Of a DNA stretch of 15,860 bases, positions 1 through 7,409 are shown piece by piece. Positions within the stretch are counted from its first letter, which is position 1; each line of letters begins with the position of its first letter. The position numbers and the translations under genes are program-made. The DNA lies in NCBI GenBank assembly GCA_902803695.1, contig CADCQX010000199.1:1-15860 (forward strand), written 5' to 3'. This DNA is from Oscillospiraceae bacterium. Its GTDB lineage: Bacteria; Bacillota; Clostridia; Saccharofermentanales; Saccharofermentanaceae. The notes beneath the pieces were generated by a model. The model did not search any database. It saw nothing but the letters and a program-made list of their open reading frames with translations, and had not been told where the DNA came from.

Positions 1-93
1 CGCGATTATCTTCTCGGTGTTGTAGTCAACGTCGCCCACCTTGAGTTCGGGCACTGCGGCGGCGACTTGGATCAGTCGGTTTTTCACGTTCAT
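1..93 (-). CDS. nadE: NAD+ synthase (glutamine-hydrolysing), N-terminal fragment
   Basis: Only the first 31 codons lie in the window; the gene runs off the left edge. The fragment reads MNVKNRLIQVAAAVPELKVG and continues DVDYNTEKIIA. This matches from memory the start of the nitrilase-type glutaminase domain of two-domain NAD+ synthases of Clostridia (xIKVAAATPxxxVAD...N). That enzyme makes NAD+ from deamido-NAD+, ATP and glutamine in the cytoplasm. The ATG at 93-91 overlaps the TGA of the upstream PPDK-like gene (92-90) in an ATGA junction, so translation is probably coupled. An AAAGGAG site lies unusually close, 1-2 bases before the ATG. The catalytic residues lie outside the window, so the call rests on the N-terminal pattern only; another nitrilase-fold amidohydrolase is possible. 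Confidence 0.7.
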   Translation of the reverse strand, partial: MNVKNRLIQVAAAVPELKVGDVDYNTEKIIA

Positions 94-2657
94 TCTCCTT
101 TGATCAGACAGATTATCCGGTCGCTCTTCATGTCGTTGCAGAGCAACACATTTTGTGCAGAGACATCATAGAGATACACGATGTCCTTAAGGTCATCCGT
201 ATCCTCGAAAACGTTGGCAAATTCATTCAGCAGTCCGCGGTCATATGACACGGTCTTATTGTTTTCGAAAATGGCGTTATAAAGGATGCCGGATTCGACA
301 AGGTCCTGGAAAAAATGGCTGCCGTACGAAAGCTCCGGATTGTAGCCTGCTTTAGAGTCGGCGATCTCGCAGATCGCTTCGAATTCGCTTATGTCGGCGA
401 AGGCCGTCGGAACGCCGAGCTCAGGCGAAGTGGTGCCGATGCGGCCCGGGACCATGAGGAGCATCTTCTTGTTTTTGCCGCGCATGTTCCAGTTGAATGA
501 GCCGATGGCGCGGGCGACTTTGTACTTGTCCTTGTACGGCATGTTGTAATAGTTGACCGGGTCGACGTAGAGGATGTAATCCAGCTTCTCGGAACGGGAC
601 AGACCCATGGCAGAGTTTTTACATTCGAAAAGGACGCGGTCGTTATCGAGGACCTCCGGCAGGGTGTTCTGGTCGGAGTCTTTGAAGACCTGCAGCGGGC
701 GGCACTGAAGGATGTTGATAACGTAGTCGCCGCTCTCGGAAAGATTGATGGTGAACTCGGTATCCACCGGGTAGTCGTATTCGCTTTGGATGGTCGAGAG
801 AATGTCGCGCATCTGCTGCATTATGATATCTTTCTCGACGATGCCCTGACATGATATAAAGAGGACTTCGCGTGGCCTGCCGCGCTCGCGGAAATTACTC
901 TCGACTTCGTAGTCGTGCTCCATCAGAAGTCTCTTCAGATAGTTCGGCATATAAGGCAGGATCGTCTCCATCTTGACCTGTTCGAGGACGCCTTCGCCGC
1001 GGTTGATGAGCTCGAGTTTTCGCTGGGAAAAAGTATGCTTCTCACCGATGGTCTTGGCGGTGGTTGCCTTCGGATTATCAAGGCTCACGAGACGCGGATA
1101 CGAACCCTCGGTTCGGTCGACGGCGGAAGTTCCGAGACCCATGACAAGACGTAGCATTCCCGCGGAAGGATCAAGTGATTCCATGAAGCGGTACGGGCTA
1201 TATGAATAGCCGACACCCGCCGCGCACGGCATGTAGTAATCGCCGTAGTAGGATCCCGATACGCGCTGGACGAGAAGCGCCATCTGCTCGTCGCGGGCTT
1301 GAAGTCCGCGTCTGCTTCGATAGTCGAGAGCAGACCTGCTCATGGTGCTGGCATATACGGTGCGGATCGCGTCCTCGAGTTCCTGAAGGCGCTGGTCCAT
1401 GTCGCCGCAGTTCGGGCAGAAAACAGATTCGTATTTGCCCGCGAAAGCGTTGCCGAATCCGTCCTCGAGAATGGAACTGGATCTGACGATGATCGGATCC
1501 TGGCCGTAGTACTCGAGAAGCTTAACGAGGGCCTCCTCCATCTCGCGTGAGAACACGCCTTTTCTAAGCCTGTCGGCGAACTCGTCAGCCAGGCTGAAAT
1601 ATTCCTCCGGACGGCGCTGTCTGACGCGGACGTCCCAGAAATGGTTTTCGACAATGAAAGTATAGAAAACATCCGAGCCGATGTAGAAGGAATCGTGCGG
1701 CTCGAACTTGGCAAAGATGTCCGGGCGCTTGTTCTCGATGATCTTGCGCGCCAGGAGCATGCCGGTCGCTTTGCCGCCGATCATGCCGGTGCCGATCATG
1801 CGCTTCTTGACGTTAAGGTAATCCTCAGGCCGAAAATTCTCCTTGATCATGACCCTCATGCGCTCGTCGCGGGTCATCATGATATTGCACATGCGGTTGC
1901 ACTGCTCGGTTACGTCCATGCCGTTCTCGTGCATGGTCTTTGTCATCTCGAAAAAGCGATCCCAGCTGTCCATATTGTCGCGGTCAGTAGTCGCTTCGTT
2001 GCCCAGGATCTGATAAAACTTCGCTGCCTTTACGCCGTCCAGGATCGGCTGGAAAACACCCGTCGCCGGCTCGTAGATATGAGGCAGGAACATGGTCTCG
2101 GAGTAGCGGTTCCAGACCTTGTCCGGTCGCACGTAAACATTTTGCTGATCCGAATAAACGTCCAGGAAAAGCTGCGTGGTGTCACGGATCTTCGCGATCG
2201 CCTGGAACGAATGCTTGCCCCTGATAAGCGGGAAAAACGCGACGGTATCCAGGATGAAAAGATACGGGCACGTAACCTGGAAAAAGTTGCCCATCATAAG
2301 GTCGGTCGCCCAGGCCGTCTGCAGCTCCGACAGGCAGTCGAACACATAAAACGCGTCGACGCCCTCCTTCCTTATGATCTCGTGTATATCCACCGTGAAC
2401 GTCTCGAACCTGTGCGACAGTTCCACATTCACGATCTTAAGGCCGTCCTGCTCTTCGAAAAATGGCTCGTGCGATGCGAACCTGATATAGATGAGATTGC
2501 GCCCGTCCTTCTTGGCCTGCTCGACATACGGCTTCACAAAAAGCCTGAACTGATCAAGATCATCGACACGCCATACAACGTTGTCGCCGAGCCTTATATT
2601 GTCGAAGCACTCGTCCATCTGCGGAATTCCGGATAAAACCCTGTCAAAAGCAGCCAT
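90..2657 (-). CDS. PEP/pyruvate-binding domain protein (PPDK/PEP-synthase N-terminal ATP-grasp type) lacking the catalytic histidine and PEP domains
   Basis: 855 residues from ATG 2657, chosen because GGGAGGTG lies 5 bases before it; an in-frame ATG at 2741 would precede a terminator-like hairpin and has no such site. Residues about 290-655 carry the nucleotide-binding half of PEP synthase/pyruvate phosphate dikinase: GGKATG (K296), VRSSS..ED (R392) followed by FAGKYESVF, and a closing LQCRPL (R653). The mobile domain with the phospho-histidine loop (GGxTSHAA) and the C-terminal PEP/pyruvate barrel are both absent, so it cannot run the full PEP synthase reaction alone. The C-terminal 200 residues hold PGRIGTTSPELGVP and a later GSHFFQ, a tail I recall from other PPDK-like proteins of this kind. 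The first 230 residues vaguely resemble a KaiC/RecA fold (GIPQMDE...G..V) without a Walker A loop. A CPNCG at about 411-415 has no partner cysteines nearby. Substrate unknown; automatic pipelines would probably name it PEP synthase. It overlaps nadE by 4 bp. Confidence 0.8.
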   Translation of the reverse strand: MAAFDRVLSGIPQMDECFDNIRLGDNVVWRVDDLDQFRLFVKPYVEQAKKDGRNLIYIRFASHEPFFEEQDGLKIVNVELSHRFETFTVDIHEIIRKEGVDAFYVFDCLSELQTAWATDLMMGNFFQVTCPYLFILDTVAFFPLIRGKHSFQAIAKIRDTTQLFLDVYSDQQNVYVRPDKVWNRYSETMFLPHIYEPATGVFQPILDGVKAAKFYQILGNEATTDRDNMDSWDRFFEMTKTMHENGMDVTEQCNRMCNIMMTRDERMRVMIKENFRPEDYLNVKKRMIGTGMIGGKATGMLLARKIIENKRPDIFAKFEPHDSFYIGSDVFYTFIVENHFWDVRVRQRRPEEYFSLADEFADRLRKGVFSREMEEALVKLLEYYGQDPIIVRSSSILEDGFGNAFAGKYESVFCPNCGDMDQRLQELEDAIRTVYASTMSRSALDYRSRRGLQARDEQMALLVQRVSGSYYGDYYMPCAAGVGYSYSPYRFMESLDPSAGMLRLVMGLGTSAVDRTEGSYPRLVSLDNPKATTAKTIGEKHTFSQRKLELINRGEGVLEQVKMETILPYMPNYLKRLLMEHDYEVESNFRERGRPREVLFISCQGIVEKDIIMQQMRDILSTIQSEYDYPVDTEFTINLSESGDYVINILQCRPLQVFKDSDQNTLPEVLDNDRVLFECKNSAMGLSRSEKLDYILYVDPVNYYNMPYKDKYKVARAIGSFNWNMRGKNKKMLLMVPGRIGTTSPELGVPTAFADISEFEAICEIADSKAGYNPELSYGSHFFQDLVESGILYNAIFENNKTVSYDRGLLNEFANVFEDTDDLKDIVYLYDVSAQNVLLCNDMKSDRIICLIKGE

Positions 2658-2680
2658 GTGCGCACCTCCCTTTTTCGAAC

Positions 2681-2721
2681 AAAAAAAAGCAAAGACCGCC
2701 AAAATGAAAAAGCGTCTTTGC
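2681..2721 (-). terminator. Rho-independent terminator or leader attenuator
   Basis: On the minus strand GCAAAGACGC pairs with GCGGTCTTTGC (one bulged base) and is followed directly by eight T (2688-2681). This is a textbook intrinsic terminator. It lies 97 bp after the end of the zinc-ribbon membrane gene (stop at 2818) and could end that operon. However, its T-tract ends only 23 bases before the PPDK-like start codon, leaving no room for a promoter in between, so transcripts of that gene probably have to pass through it. Confidence 0.8.
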
Positions 2722-2733
2722 TCATGGCTACAT

Positions 2734-2742
2734 ATTATCACA
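2734..2742 (-). promoter_or_regulatory. Candidate extended -10 promoter for the PPDK-like gene and nadE
   Basis: The minus strand reads TGTGATAAT, an extended -10 (TGn plus GATAAT, one base off TATAAT). There is no good -35 hexamer 16-18 bases upstream. A start about 7 bases downstream would place the terminator-like hairpin at the very 5' end of the transcript. It may be fortuitous. Confidence 0.35.
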
Positions 2743-2817
2743 GACCGCGGGGTCTTTCACGCGATTTTGAAACTTGGTCACATCATATAAAGATTACTTA
2801 CCGATTTCTGTCACCGA

Positions 2818-3240
2818 TCACTTTATTACCAGCGACGTTCCGCAGAATTTGCACTCGCGCTCGTCCTCGACTCTGACGGAACCGCAGTTCGGGCAGTTGG
2901 AATAATATTTGTGCTTCAGGAAGTCCACTTTGTCATCGAGAACGACCTGCTTTGCGGCGTTCTCTTTGAGAAGTTTTCTGGAGGCTTTGGCCTCCGCGTT
3001 TTCGAGATGTCTCTGAACGTAGATATGCCCGGCTATGATGTAGATCACGAGCGGGATTATAAGGAGCAGCGGCAGGGCAGAGATAATGCTGTCCACTACG
3101 GAGAGCGATGTGCCTTCGAGTCCGGTGTTTTCGATAAGAGGCATGACGAGGTTATGGAAAATGTTCGTCACGAAGACCACTATGCAAAAGATGATGCCGA
3201 TGATCCCGATAAGGAGGGAGTGTTTGAAAAACTTATACAT
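2818..3240 (-). CDS. Two-span membrane protein with C-terminal zinc ribbon
   Basis: 140 residues from ATG 3240, preceded by AAGGAGG at a 6-base spacing. An in-frame GTG at 3246 abuts that site too closely to be used. Hydrophobic segments lie at about 9-32 and 54-73, followed by a charged, probably helical stretch (75-112) and a four-cysteine ribbon CPNCG...CKFCG (C116, C119, C130, C133), which should bind one zinc. Family unrecognised. The start overlaps the end of the upstream gene by 8 bp, so the two are probably translated together, and both end in the same kind of ribbon preceded by an aromatic-N-C motif (YYSNCPNCG here, FYNECPNCG there). Zinc ribbons of this kind often serve protein contacts, but no function can be assigned. 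Confidence 0.8.
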   Translation of the reverse strand: MYKFFKHSLLIGIIGIIFCIVVFVTNIFHNLVMPLIENTGLEGTSLSVVDSIISALPLLLIIPLVIYIIAGHIYVQRHLENAEAKASRKLLKENAAKQVVLDDKVDFLKHKYYSNCPNCGSVRVEDERECKFCGTSLVIK

Positions 3241-4189
3241 GCTCACCCTCCTTCATCTCCAGGCGGTGCATCCTGTCGTGATCGATCTCGTTATATGACA
3301 CGATCTCGAGAGGGCTGCCGCAAAACTCACAGGCCGTGACATTTTTGGAAGCGGTGTTGCCGCAGTTCGGGCACTCGTTATAGAACCACTTCCGGCTCAT
3401 GGCATTCTCGATCATGCCGTAGGTCTTGACCCTCATGTCGGCCGCGTAGTTATTCTCCACGATCCTTTTGGCGCAGGCATAAAGAAGCTTGTGCCTTGTT
3501 TTACGGAAAACAAGACAGGCAACGGCACAAAGAAGTGCCAGCACGGACGGGAAATAAAAGACCAGCCTGTCCATAACCAAGGCCGCAATATCCGTCTCCG
3601 CCGCCTGCCCGAAAACAGGATTGGCCAGCCTATAGAAAAACGGCGAGGCCAAAAGGCTCGCGAACGCCGTAAGCACCCAGACCTTGGAGCTCATCCATAT
3701 GATCGACGGAGACCTCTGGACCGTATCGTAAACCTGCTTTATATTCGAATCGCGGTATTTATTCTCAAAAAACGAGATAGCATAATAATTTCCCTTCATC
3801 GATATCCAGGTGCTGCCGATTCCGCGCGCATCCTCAGGACGTGAACCGCTGCACGCCTTGTAGATATTCGGGGATCCGTACGGCATTTTCTTACCCTTGA
3901 AATTCTTGATCGCTGCCGTATTTCCGTCACTCGTAAATGCCAGAAGAAAAAGGATCGTCGCGAGAACAAAGATCCCCGCGTTCAGATAATTGAATCCCGG
4001 CAAGAAGAAGGCGATCTGAAAGAAAAAATAGAAAAAGAACGACAGCATGAGAACCATTACTCTGATCGCAATGCTCGCGAATGAATCTCTCGGATAATCA
4101 ACCTGATCCAATGCATAATCGCTGACTTCGCAACCGTATGCTGCATCATTTCTTCGATCAGATCCGTCAAAAAAGTCGCCGCCTGTCAT
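3233..4189 (-). CDS. Multi-span membrane protein with C-terminal zinc ribbon
   Basis: 318 residues, unrecognised family. ATG 4189 follows AAAGGGAAAG, a moderate ribosome site. The first 38 residues are polar. Hydrophobic spans appear at about 40-65, 68-85, 168-188 and 208-228, with a polar domain at 90-165 between the pairs and a C-terminal cytoplasmic-looking part. The ribbon is CPNCGNTASKNVTACEFCG (C273, C276, C287, C290), closely like the ribbon of the next gene, so the pair may share a partner or derive their tails from one another. It is first in a two-gene operon with its own near-consensus promoter at 4220-4247 and a leader of roughly 25 bases. Function unknown. Confidence 0.8.
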   Translation of the reverse strand: MTGGDFFDGSDRRNDAAYGCEVSDYALDQVDYPRDSFASIAIRVMVLMLSFFFYFFFQIAFFLPGFNYLNAGIFVLATILFLLAFTSDGNTAAIKNFKGKKMPYGSPNIYKACSGSRPEDARGIGSTWISMKGNYYAISFFENKYRDSNIKQVYDTVQRSPSIIWMSSKVWVLTAFASLLASPFFYRLANPVFGQAAETDIAALVMDRLVFYFPSVLALLCAVACLVFRKTRHKLLYACAKRIVENNYAADMRVKTYGMIENAMSRKWFYNECPNCGNTASKNVTACEFCGSPLEIVSYNEIDHDRMHRLEMKEGEHV

Positions 4190-4219
4190 AATCTTTCCCT
4201 TTCATAAACCATTAAGAAG

Positions 4220-4247
4220 ATTATAACCTCTCCGCGCAACTTGTAAA
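4220..4247 (-). promoter_or_regulatory. Sigma-A promoter of the zinc-ribbon membrane operon
   Basis: On the minus strand a -35 TTTACA (4247-4242; 5 of 6 consensus) and a perfect -10 TATAAT (4225-4220) are separated by 16 bases. The predicted start is about 7 bases downstream, leaving a short leader before ATG 4189. No clear terminator separates it from the upstream membrane gene ending at 4279. Confidence 0.75.
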
Positions 4248-4278
4248 TGATATCCGTTCCGCGATAACGCCGTCTATT

Positions 4279-4758
4279 TCAGACCCCGCTCACCGCCTCT
4301 TTCCTGTGCATCAGATGGATCCCGATATGCCCGATCCCGAGAATTATGATGGAGACCAACATAACAATTTTCCCGCCATAGACCGCCAGCAGCAAAAACG
4401 CGATGACCGGAAGCGTCGCCCCTGCCACCGGAATCCCCAAAAGACTACTGTAGAAATCCGCCATTGTCTTCTCACTCATGAAATATCTGATCCAGAATAT
4501 CTCATACAGTATCATCATCGAAAAAGATATCACCAGCCACCACGACCAGTTCGTCCACGGTCTTAAGTTAAAGTCTTTGAATATCAGCGCCGCGCATGTA
4601 ACAAGAACATTTCCGACCCTCTCAAAAACCAAAAGGATCCTGTTCTCATTCTTCTCGTATTTCTCATAATCCTTCGGTCTGTTCTTAGTCCAGATCAGGT
4701 TAGGTGTTATGAGCATAATGAGGTAGATTAGTCCCACATATGAAAAACCGAAATGCAT
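4279..4758 (-). CDS. Small multi-span membrane protein, unknown function
   Basis: 159 residues with about five hydrophobic segments (roughly 3-22, 42-60, 72-92, 112-130 and 132-150). It begins MHFGFSYVGLIYLIMLITPN followed by LIWTKNRPKDYEKYEKNENR, a pattern I recall from uncharacterised membrane proteins of Clostridia without a known role. ATG 4758 has GGAGG seven bases upstream; that site overlaps the last codons of the ferredoxin-type gene (TGG AGG TAA), with only 4 bases between stop and start. It is the last gene of the PadR operon, so it is probably co-regulated with the iron-sulphur protein and may sit next to it in the membrane. That is inference from gene order. Confidence 0.8.
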   Translation of the reverse strand: MHFGFSYVGLIYLIMLITPNLIWTKNRPKDYEKYEKNENRILLVFERVGNVLVTCAALIFKDFNLRPWTNWSWWLVISFSMMILYEIFWIRYFMSEKTMADFYSSLLGIPVAGATLPVIAFLLLAVYGGKIVMLVSIIILGIGHIGIHLMHRKEAVSGV

Positions 4759-4762
4759 GACA

Positions 4763-5491
4763 TTACCTCCAAAACATCTTATACTTCAGAACATCCTTCG
4801 GACATTCGTCAACACACGCTCCGCACTGTATGCACTCCGTGCATTTCGCGTTCTCACCCTTTGCGACCATTTCCTTCACATCAAGGCCCATCGGACACGC
4901 TCTGCTGCACTTTCCGCATGAGATACACTTCTCTTTTTCCGCTTCGATATGGAGCTGCGGCAGATGAAGAAATCTTCCGATGGAACTTCCTATTATCATG
5001 AACGGAGCCATCCAGCAGATGTAATGGCATGATGATCTTTTTCCGTGTATCATCGACGGAATGACAAGTATCAAAAGAACGCCGTAATAGATTATGTAGT
5101 TGTTGATACTCGCGATCGATATCCCGTGATCAGTCTGAAAGAACGGATCGATAGTCACATCATTTTTCCCGAGAATAAAAGTCACTATTATCCCGATTAT
5201 CCAAAGGATCCAGATAACAAATTTGATCTTATTTCTCCAGCCGCCTTTTGCCGCCTTCACGTTACACATGGCAACGCATTCCTGAAGTCCTCCCGCAGGA
5301 CAAAGATATCCGCACCAGACCCTTCCGAGAAACATCGACAATATAAACATCGACACGAACACGATAAAGCTTCCGTTCATGATATGCTTAGACATCGCCT
5401 CAATGATCAGGTACGGCGAGAAGTACCAGATTGTCACCGGAAACAACAGAAAAGCCGTGATCAGCATCGCCTTTCTTATCTTCTGTCTCAT
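4763..5491 (-). CDS. Membrane 4Fe-4S protein, NapH/YccM/CcoG-like
   Basis: 242 residues from ATG 5491, chosen because AAGAAGG lies about 8 bases upstream and because the in-frame ATG at 5539 would run into padR. About four membrane spans (8-30, 40-56, 88-108, 130-148). Cys pairs C60/C64 in GRVWCGYLCP and C155/C159 in CHYIC-W-MAP are hallmarks of the NapH/NosR/CcoG-type redox membrane family. Two ferredoxin clusters follow: C189-C192-C195-C199-P and C220-C223-C226-C230-P, with an extra C217. It should move electrons across or along the membrane to an unknown acceptor; no FMN-binding or reductase partner is visible in this window. It follows padR by 14 bp and precedes a small membrane protein by 4 bp. 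Confidence 0.88.
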   Translation of the reverse strand: MRQKIRKAMLITAFLLFPVTIWYFSPYLIIEAMSKHIMNGSFIVFVSMFILSMFLGRVWCGYLCPAGGLQECVAMCNVKAAKGGWRNKIKFVIWILWIIGIIVTFILGKNDVTIDPFFQTDHGISIASINNYIIYYGVLLILVIPSMIHGKRSSCHYICWMAPFMIIGSSIGRFLHLPQLHIEAEKEKCISCGKCSRACPMGLDVKEMVAKGENAKCTECIQCGACVDECPKDVLKYKMFWR

Positions 5492-5505
5492 CGTCGTCAC
5501 CTTCT

Positions 5506-6039
5506 TTACGCCAGAAGTTTCTTTGCCTTGGCACACCACTTAAGGTACGCCTCATAAGAATCGATTCCGAATGTTACCGTGAGATAGAAATACAGATGAT
5601 CCTCATCATCAAGACTATTCTTCAAAGTCTTCGCATACTCCTTCAGGAGCTCTAGGTCACCCCTCACCTGCTCCTCGAAAACTTCTATATTCCTAACCGA
5701 TACTTTCTTATCCTGAACCCCGCCGAAAAACAGCTTCAGCAGCGTCTCATAACGAAGCTCGTTACTTGCCTGTTCATCCTTGAGCCAGTCACCCAGGACT
5801 TTCTTTCCGCGTCTTGTGATATGATACGCGATCTTCTCGCGACCGCTCGAGGAAATGTCCTTTTTAGTTATGAGTTCCTGATCTTCCATGTCTTTCAATG
5901 CAGGATAGATATTGCCGAAGCTTCCTTTCCAGAAGAAACTGATCGCTCCGTCGATCCTCTTTTTAATGTCGTATCCAGTCAGATCCTCGTGACTTAAAAG
6001 TCCCAGGATCACCATGTCGATCTTTCTTTCCCTTGCCAT
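5506..6039 (-). CDS. PadR-family transcriptional regulator
   Basis: 177 residues. The N-terminal winged helix (about 1-85) has the family signature ILGLLSHEDLTGYDIKKRI, then FWKGSFGNIYPALKDME and the wing REKIAYHITRRGKK. Residues about 95-170 form the longer C-terminal dimer helix region typical of PadR subfamily 1. ATG 6039 is preceded by GGAGGG at 8 bases. It is the first gene of an operon with a membrane iron-sulphur protein and a small membrane protein, and PadR proteins usually repress their own neighbours. Repeats at 6057-6085 overlap the promoter and start region and are the likely operator. The inducer is unknown; PadR members respond to phenolic acids, antibiotics or other small molecules. 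Confidence 0.92.
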   Translation of the reverse strand: MARERKIDMVILGLLSHEDLTGYDIKKRIDGAISFFWKGSFGNIYPALKDMEDQELITKKDISSSGREKIAYHITRRGKKVLGDWLKDEQASNELRYETLLKLFFGGVQDKKVSVRNIEVFEEQVRGDLELLKEYAKTLKNSLDDEDHLYFYLTVTFGIDSYEAYLKWCAKAKKLLA

Positions 6040-6056
6040 GCCATTTGCCCTCCATG

Positions 6057-6085
6057 TATCAATTTGATATATCTGTTTGATATAT
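6057..6085 (-). promoter_or_regulatory. Likely PadR operator: two direct repeats and a palindrome
   Basis: On the plus strand TTTGATATAT occurs at 6063-6072 and again at 6076-6085, a 13 bp step. The first copy is part of a perfect 13 bp palindrome TATCAATTTGATA at 6057-6069. The block covers the 3' end of the -10 box and the predicted transcription start, where a bound repressor would block polymerase. Assignment to PadR is inference from position. Confidence 0.55.
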
Positions 6086-6110
6086 TAGCACCGCGCAAAG
6101 GAAGTTGCAA
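6082..6110 (-). promoter_or_regulatory. Sigma-A promoter of the padR operon
   Basis: Minus strand -35 TTGCAA (6110-6105) and -10 TAATAT (6087-6082) with an ideal 17-base spacer. The start should fall near 6075, inside the direct repeats described above. Confidence 0.7.
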
Positions 6111-6131
6111 GTTTTTTCGAGAATGAAAATA

Positions 6132-6623
6132 TTAATCGATAGGAGGAGCTATCTCGTAGATCTCACTGTTCTCGATGTCATACTTGATGAGCAGAGCAAG
6201 ATCGCCATTTTTAAGTTCGCGATATACGTCACGCGAGATCCATATCTTGTGGATCTTTTCATCTATGAAAACCTCCGCATAATAACTTTTGGAGATCTTG
6301 TGATTTACGACATTCAGATGATCGATCCGGACAGCACGAATGGAATATTTTCCGGCCTTGAACGTCCTTATTAATCGAAGCTGAAAAATTGTGGGGATCC
6401 AGAGAAAAAAGCTGATGAAAGAATAGATCACGACGCCTCCGGTAAACTTCTCTTTCCCGAAGATCACGGCGATCGCTATAGCATGCATCAGTATGGTAAA
6501 GATCGATCCCAGTGCGACCCACTCTTTCAGGTTGTGGGTAAGCAAGGGGCCGACCCATCTTGAAATGTGATCTTTCTCAGACGAGCTTGGTTCTCTCCAA
6601 CTGAAGAATCTGTTGTATTTCAT
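6132..6623 (-). CDS. Two-span membrane protein, unknown function
   Basis: 163 residues, no family recognised. ATG 6623 follows AGAGGT at about 5 bases. The first 35 residues are polar, two hydrophobic spans lie at about 37-57 and 63-83, and an 80-residue polar C-terminal domain follows with alternating hydrophobic residues (YYAEVFIDEKIHKIWISRDV), suggesting beta strands. This resembles the layout of small membrane-anchored proteins with an OB-like or similar domain, but I see no motif to prove it. It lies 22 bp after the coiled-coil membrane gene and is probably in the same transcript. It stops 21 bp before the padR -35 box. Confidence 0.75.
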   Translation of the reverse strand: MKYNRFFSWREPSSSEKDHISRWVGPLLTHNLKEWVALGSIFTILMHAIAIAVIFGKEKFTGGVVIYSFISFFLWIPTIFQLRLIRTFKAGKYSIRAVRIDHLNVVNHKISKSYYAEVFIDEKIHKIWISRDVYRELKNGDLALLIKYDIENSEIYEIAPPID

Positions 6624-6645
6624 AAGCTACCTCTTTGGCATCAGA

Positions 6646-7257
6646 TCAGGATACCATACTGATAATCTCATCCGCTTTTTTGTTGTACTCAGAAAGGATC
6701 TTCTCTCTCTCGTTCTTTTTTGCCTCAAGCTCGGCATCAAATTCCGCCACTCTTTTCTCGGTAGAAGCGATCATTTTTTTGAGATCTCTCTTGTTGGTGA
6801 TCTTGTTTGTAAAATACAGGATCGCGGCAATAACGACGATAGCCACTGTGAACCAAAGTGTCCATGCTCCCCAAAGAGCAACGGCTATGCCATCAATAGC
6901 GAAAACAAGAATAAGAAATCCATTGAAGTTTGAACGACCTCTATGGTCCTTCTTGTCGGCTTTTTCAATAAAGATCGCTAATCTGTACTTGATAAACTCC
7001 AGTTCCTCTTTAAGGTCCTCAAGTCTCTTGGCCTGGGATGCTCTTCTGGACTCGGCGGTCTCGATCTCCCTGCTGAGCTTTTTGTACTCCCTGACAAGTT
7101 TTAAAGCTTCACGGACCTTGGTAAAGAATTCATTATCCTCCGGGAGCGCTTCGGAAGAATTTTGGAGGATAAGATTAAACGTCTCTGCTACATTGCCGAG
7201 ATCATTTTCCGACACTGCTGTTTTAGCCATGTTCTTTAACTCAAAGATGTCTGCCAT
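6646..7257 (-). CDS. Coiled-coil membrane protein, unknown function
   Basis: 203 residues from ATG 7257, chosen because GGAGG lies 5 bases upstream; in-frame ATGs at 7269 and 7305 have no such site. A predicted coiled coil (about 45-95, rich in K, E, R and L) leads to two adjacent hydrophobic segments (about 111-130 and 132-150), then a second highly charged coiled coil (about 155-200, KRVAEFDAELEAKKNERE). Both ends would face the same side of the membrane as a hairpin-anchored rod. Family unrecognised. It is first in a likely two-gene unit with the membrane gene at 6132. The 152 bp before it to the GNAT stop show no clear promoter. Confidence 0.75.
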   Translation of the reverse strand: MADIFELKNMAKTAVSENDLGNVAETFNLILQNSSEALPEDNEFFTKVREALKLVREYKKLSREIETAESRRASQAKRLEDLKEELEFIKYRLAIFIEKADKKDHRGRSNFNGFLILVFAIDGIAVALWGAWTLWFTVAIVVIAAILYFTNKITNKRDLKKMIASTEKRVAEFDAELEAKKNEREKILSEYNKKADEIISMVS

Positions 7258-7409
7258 TTTATCCTCCATTTCCGCCCGTTCGGACTTATGGATAAATCTT
7301 ATCAACTATAATGACAGTAAAAAGTATCTCCTGCTTGCACTAAAGCTGATCTATCTTCATTTTAGTAGGCAAATGTGAGTATGTATATGCCTTTGGGACT
7401 GCAATATTC

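Noticed and set aside
1641..2636. 331-codon plus-strand open frame
   Set aside because: It is the reverse of the PPDK-like gene, whose family motifs are clear; it has no ribosome site or recognisable domain.
4226..4278. Terminator after the small membrane protein at 4279
   Set aside because: Only a 3-pair GCG/CGC element and no T-run were found; read-through into the next operon is possible.
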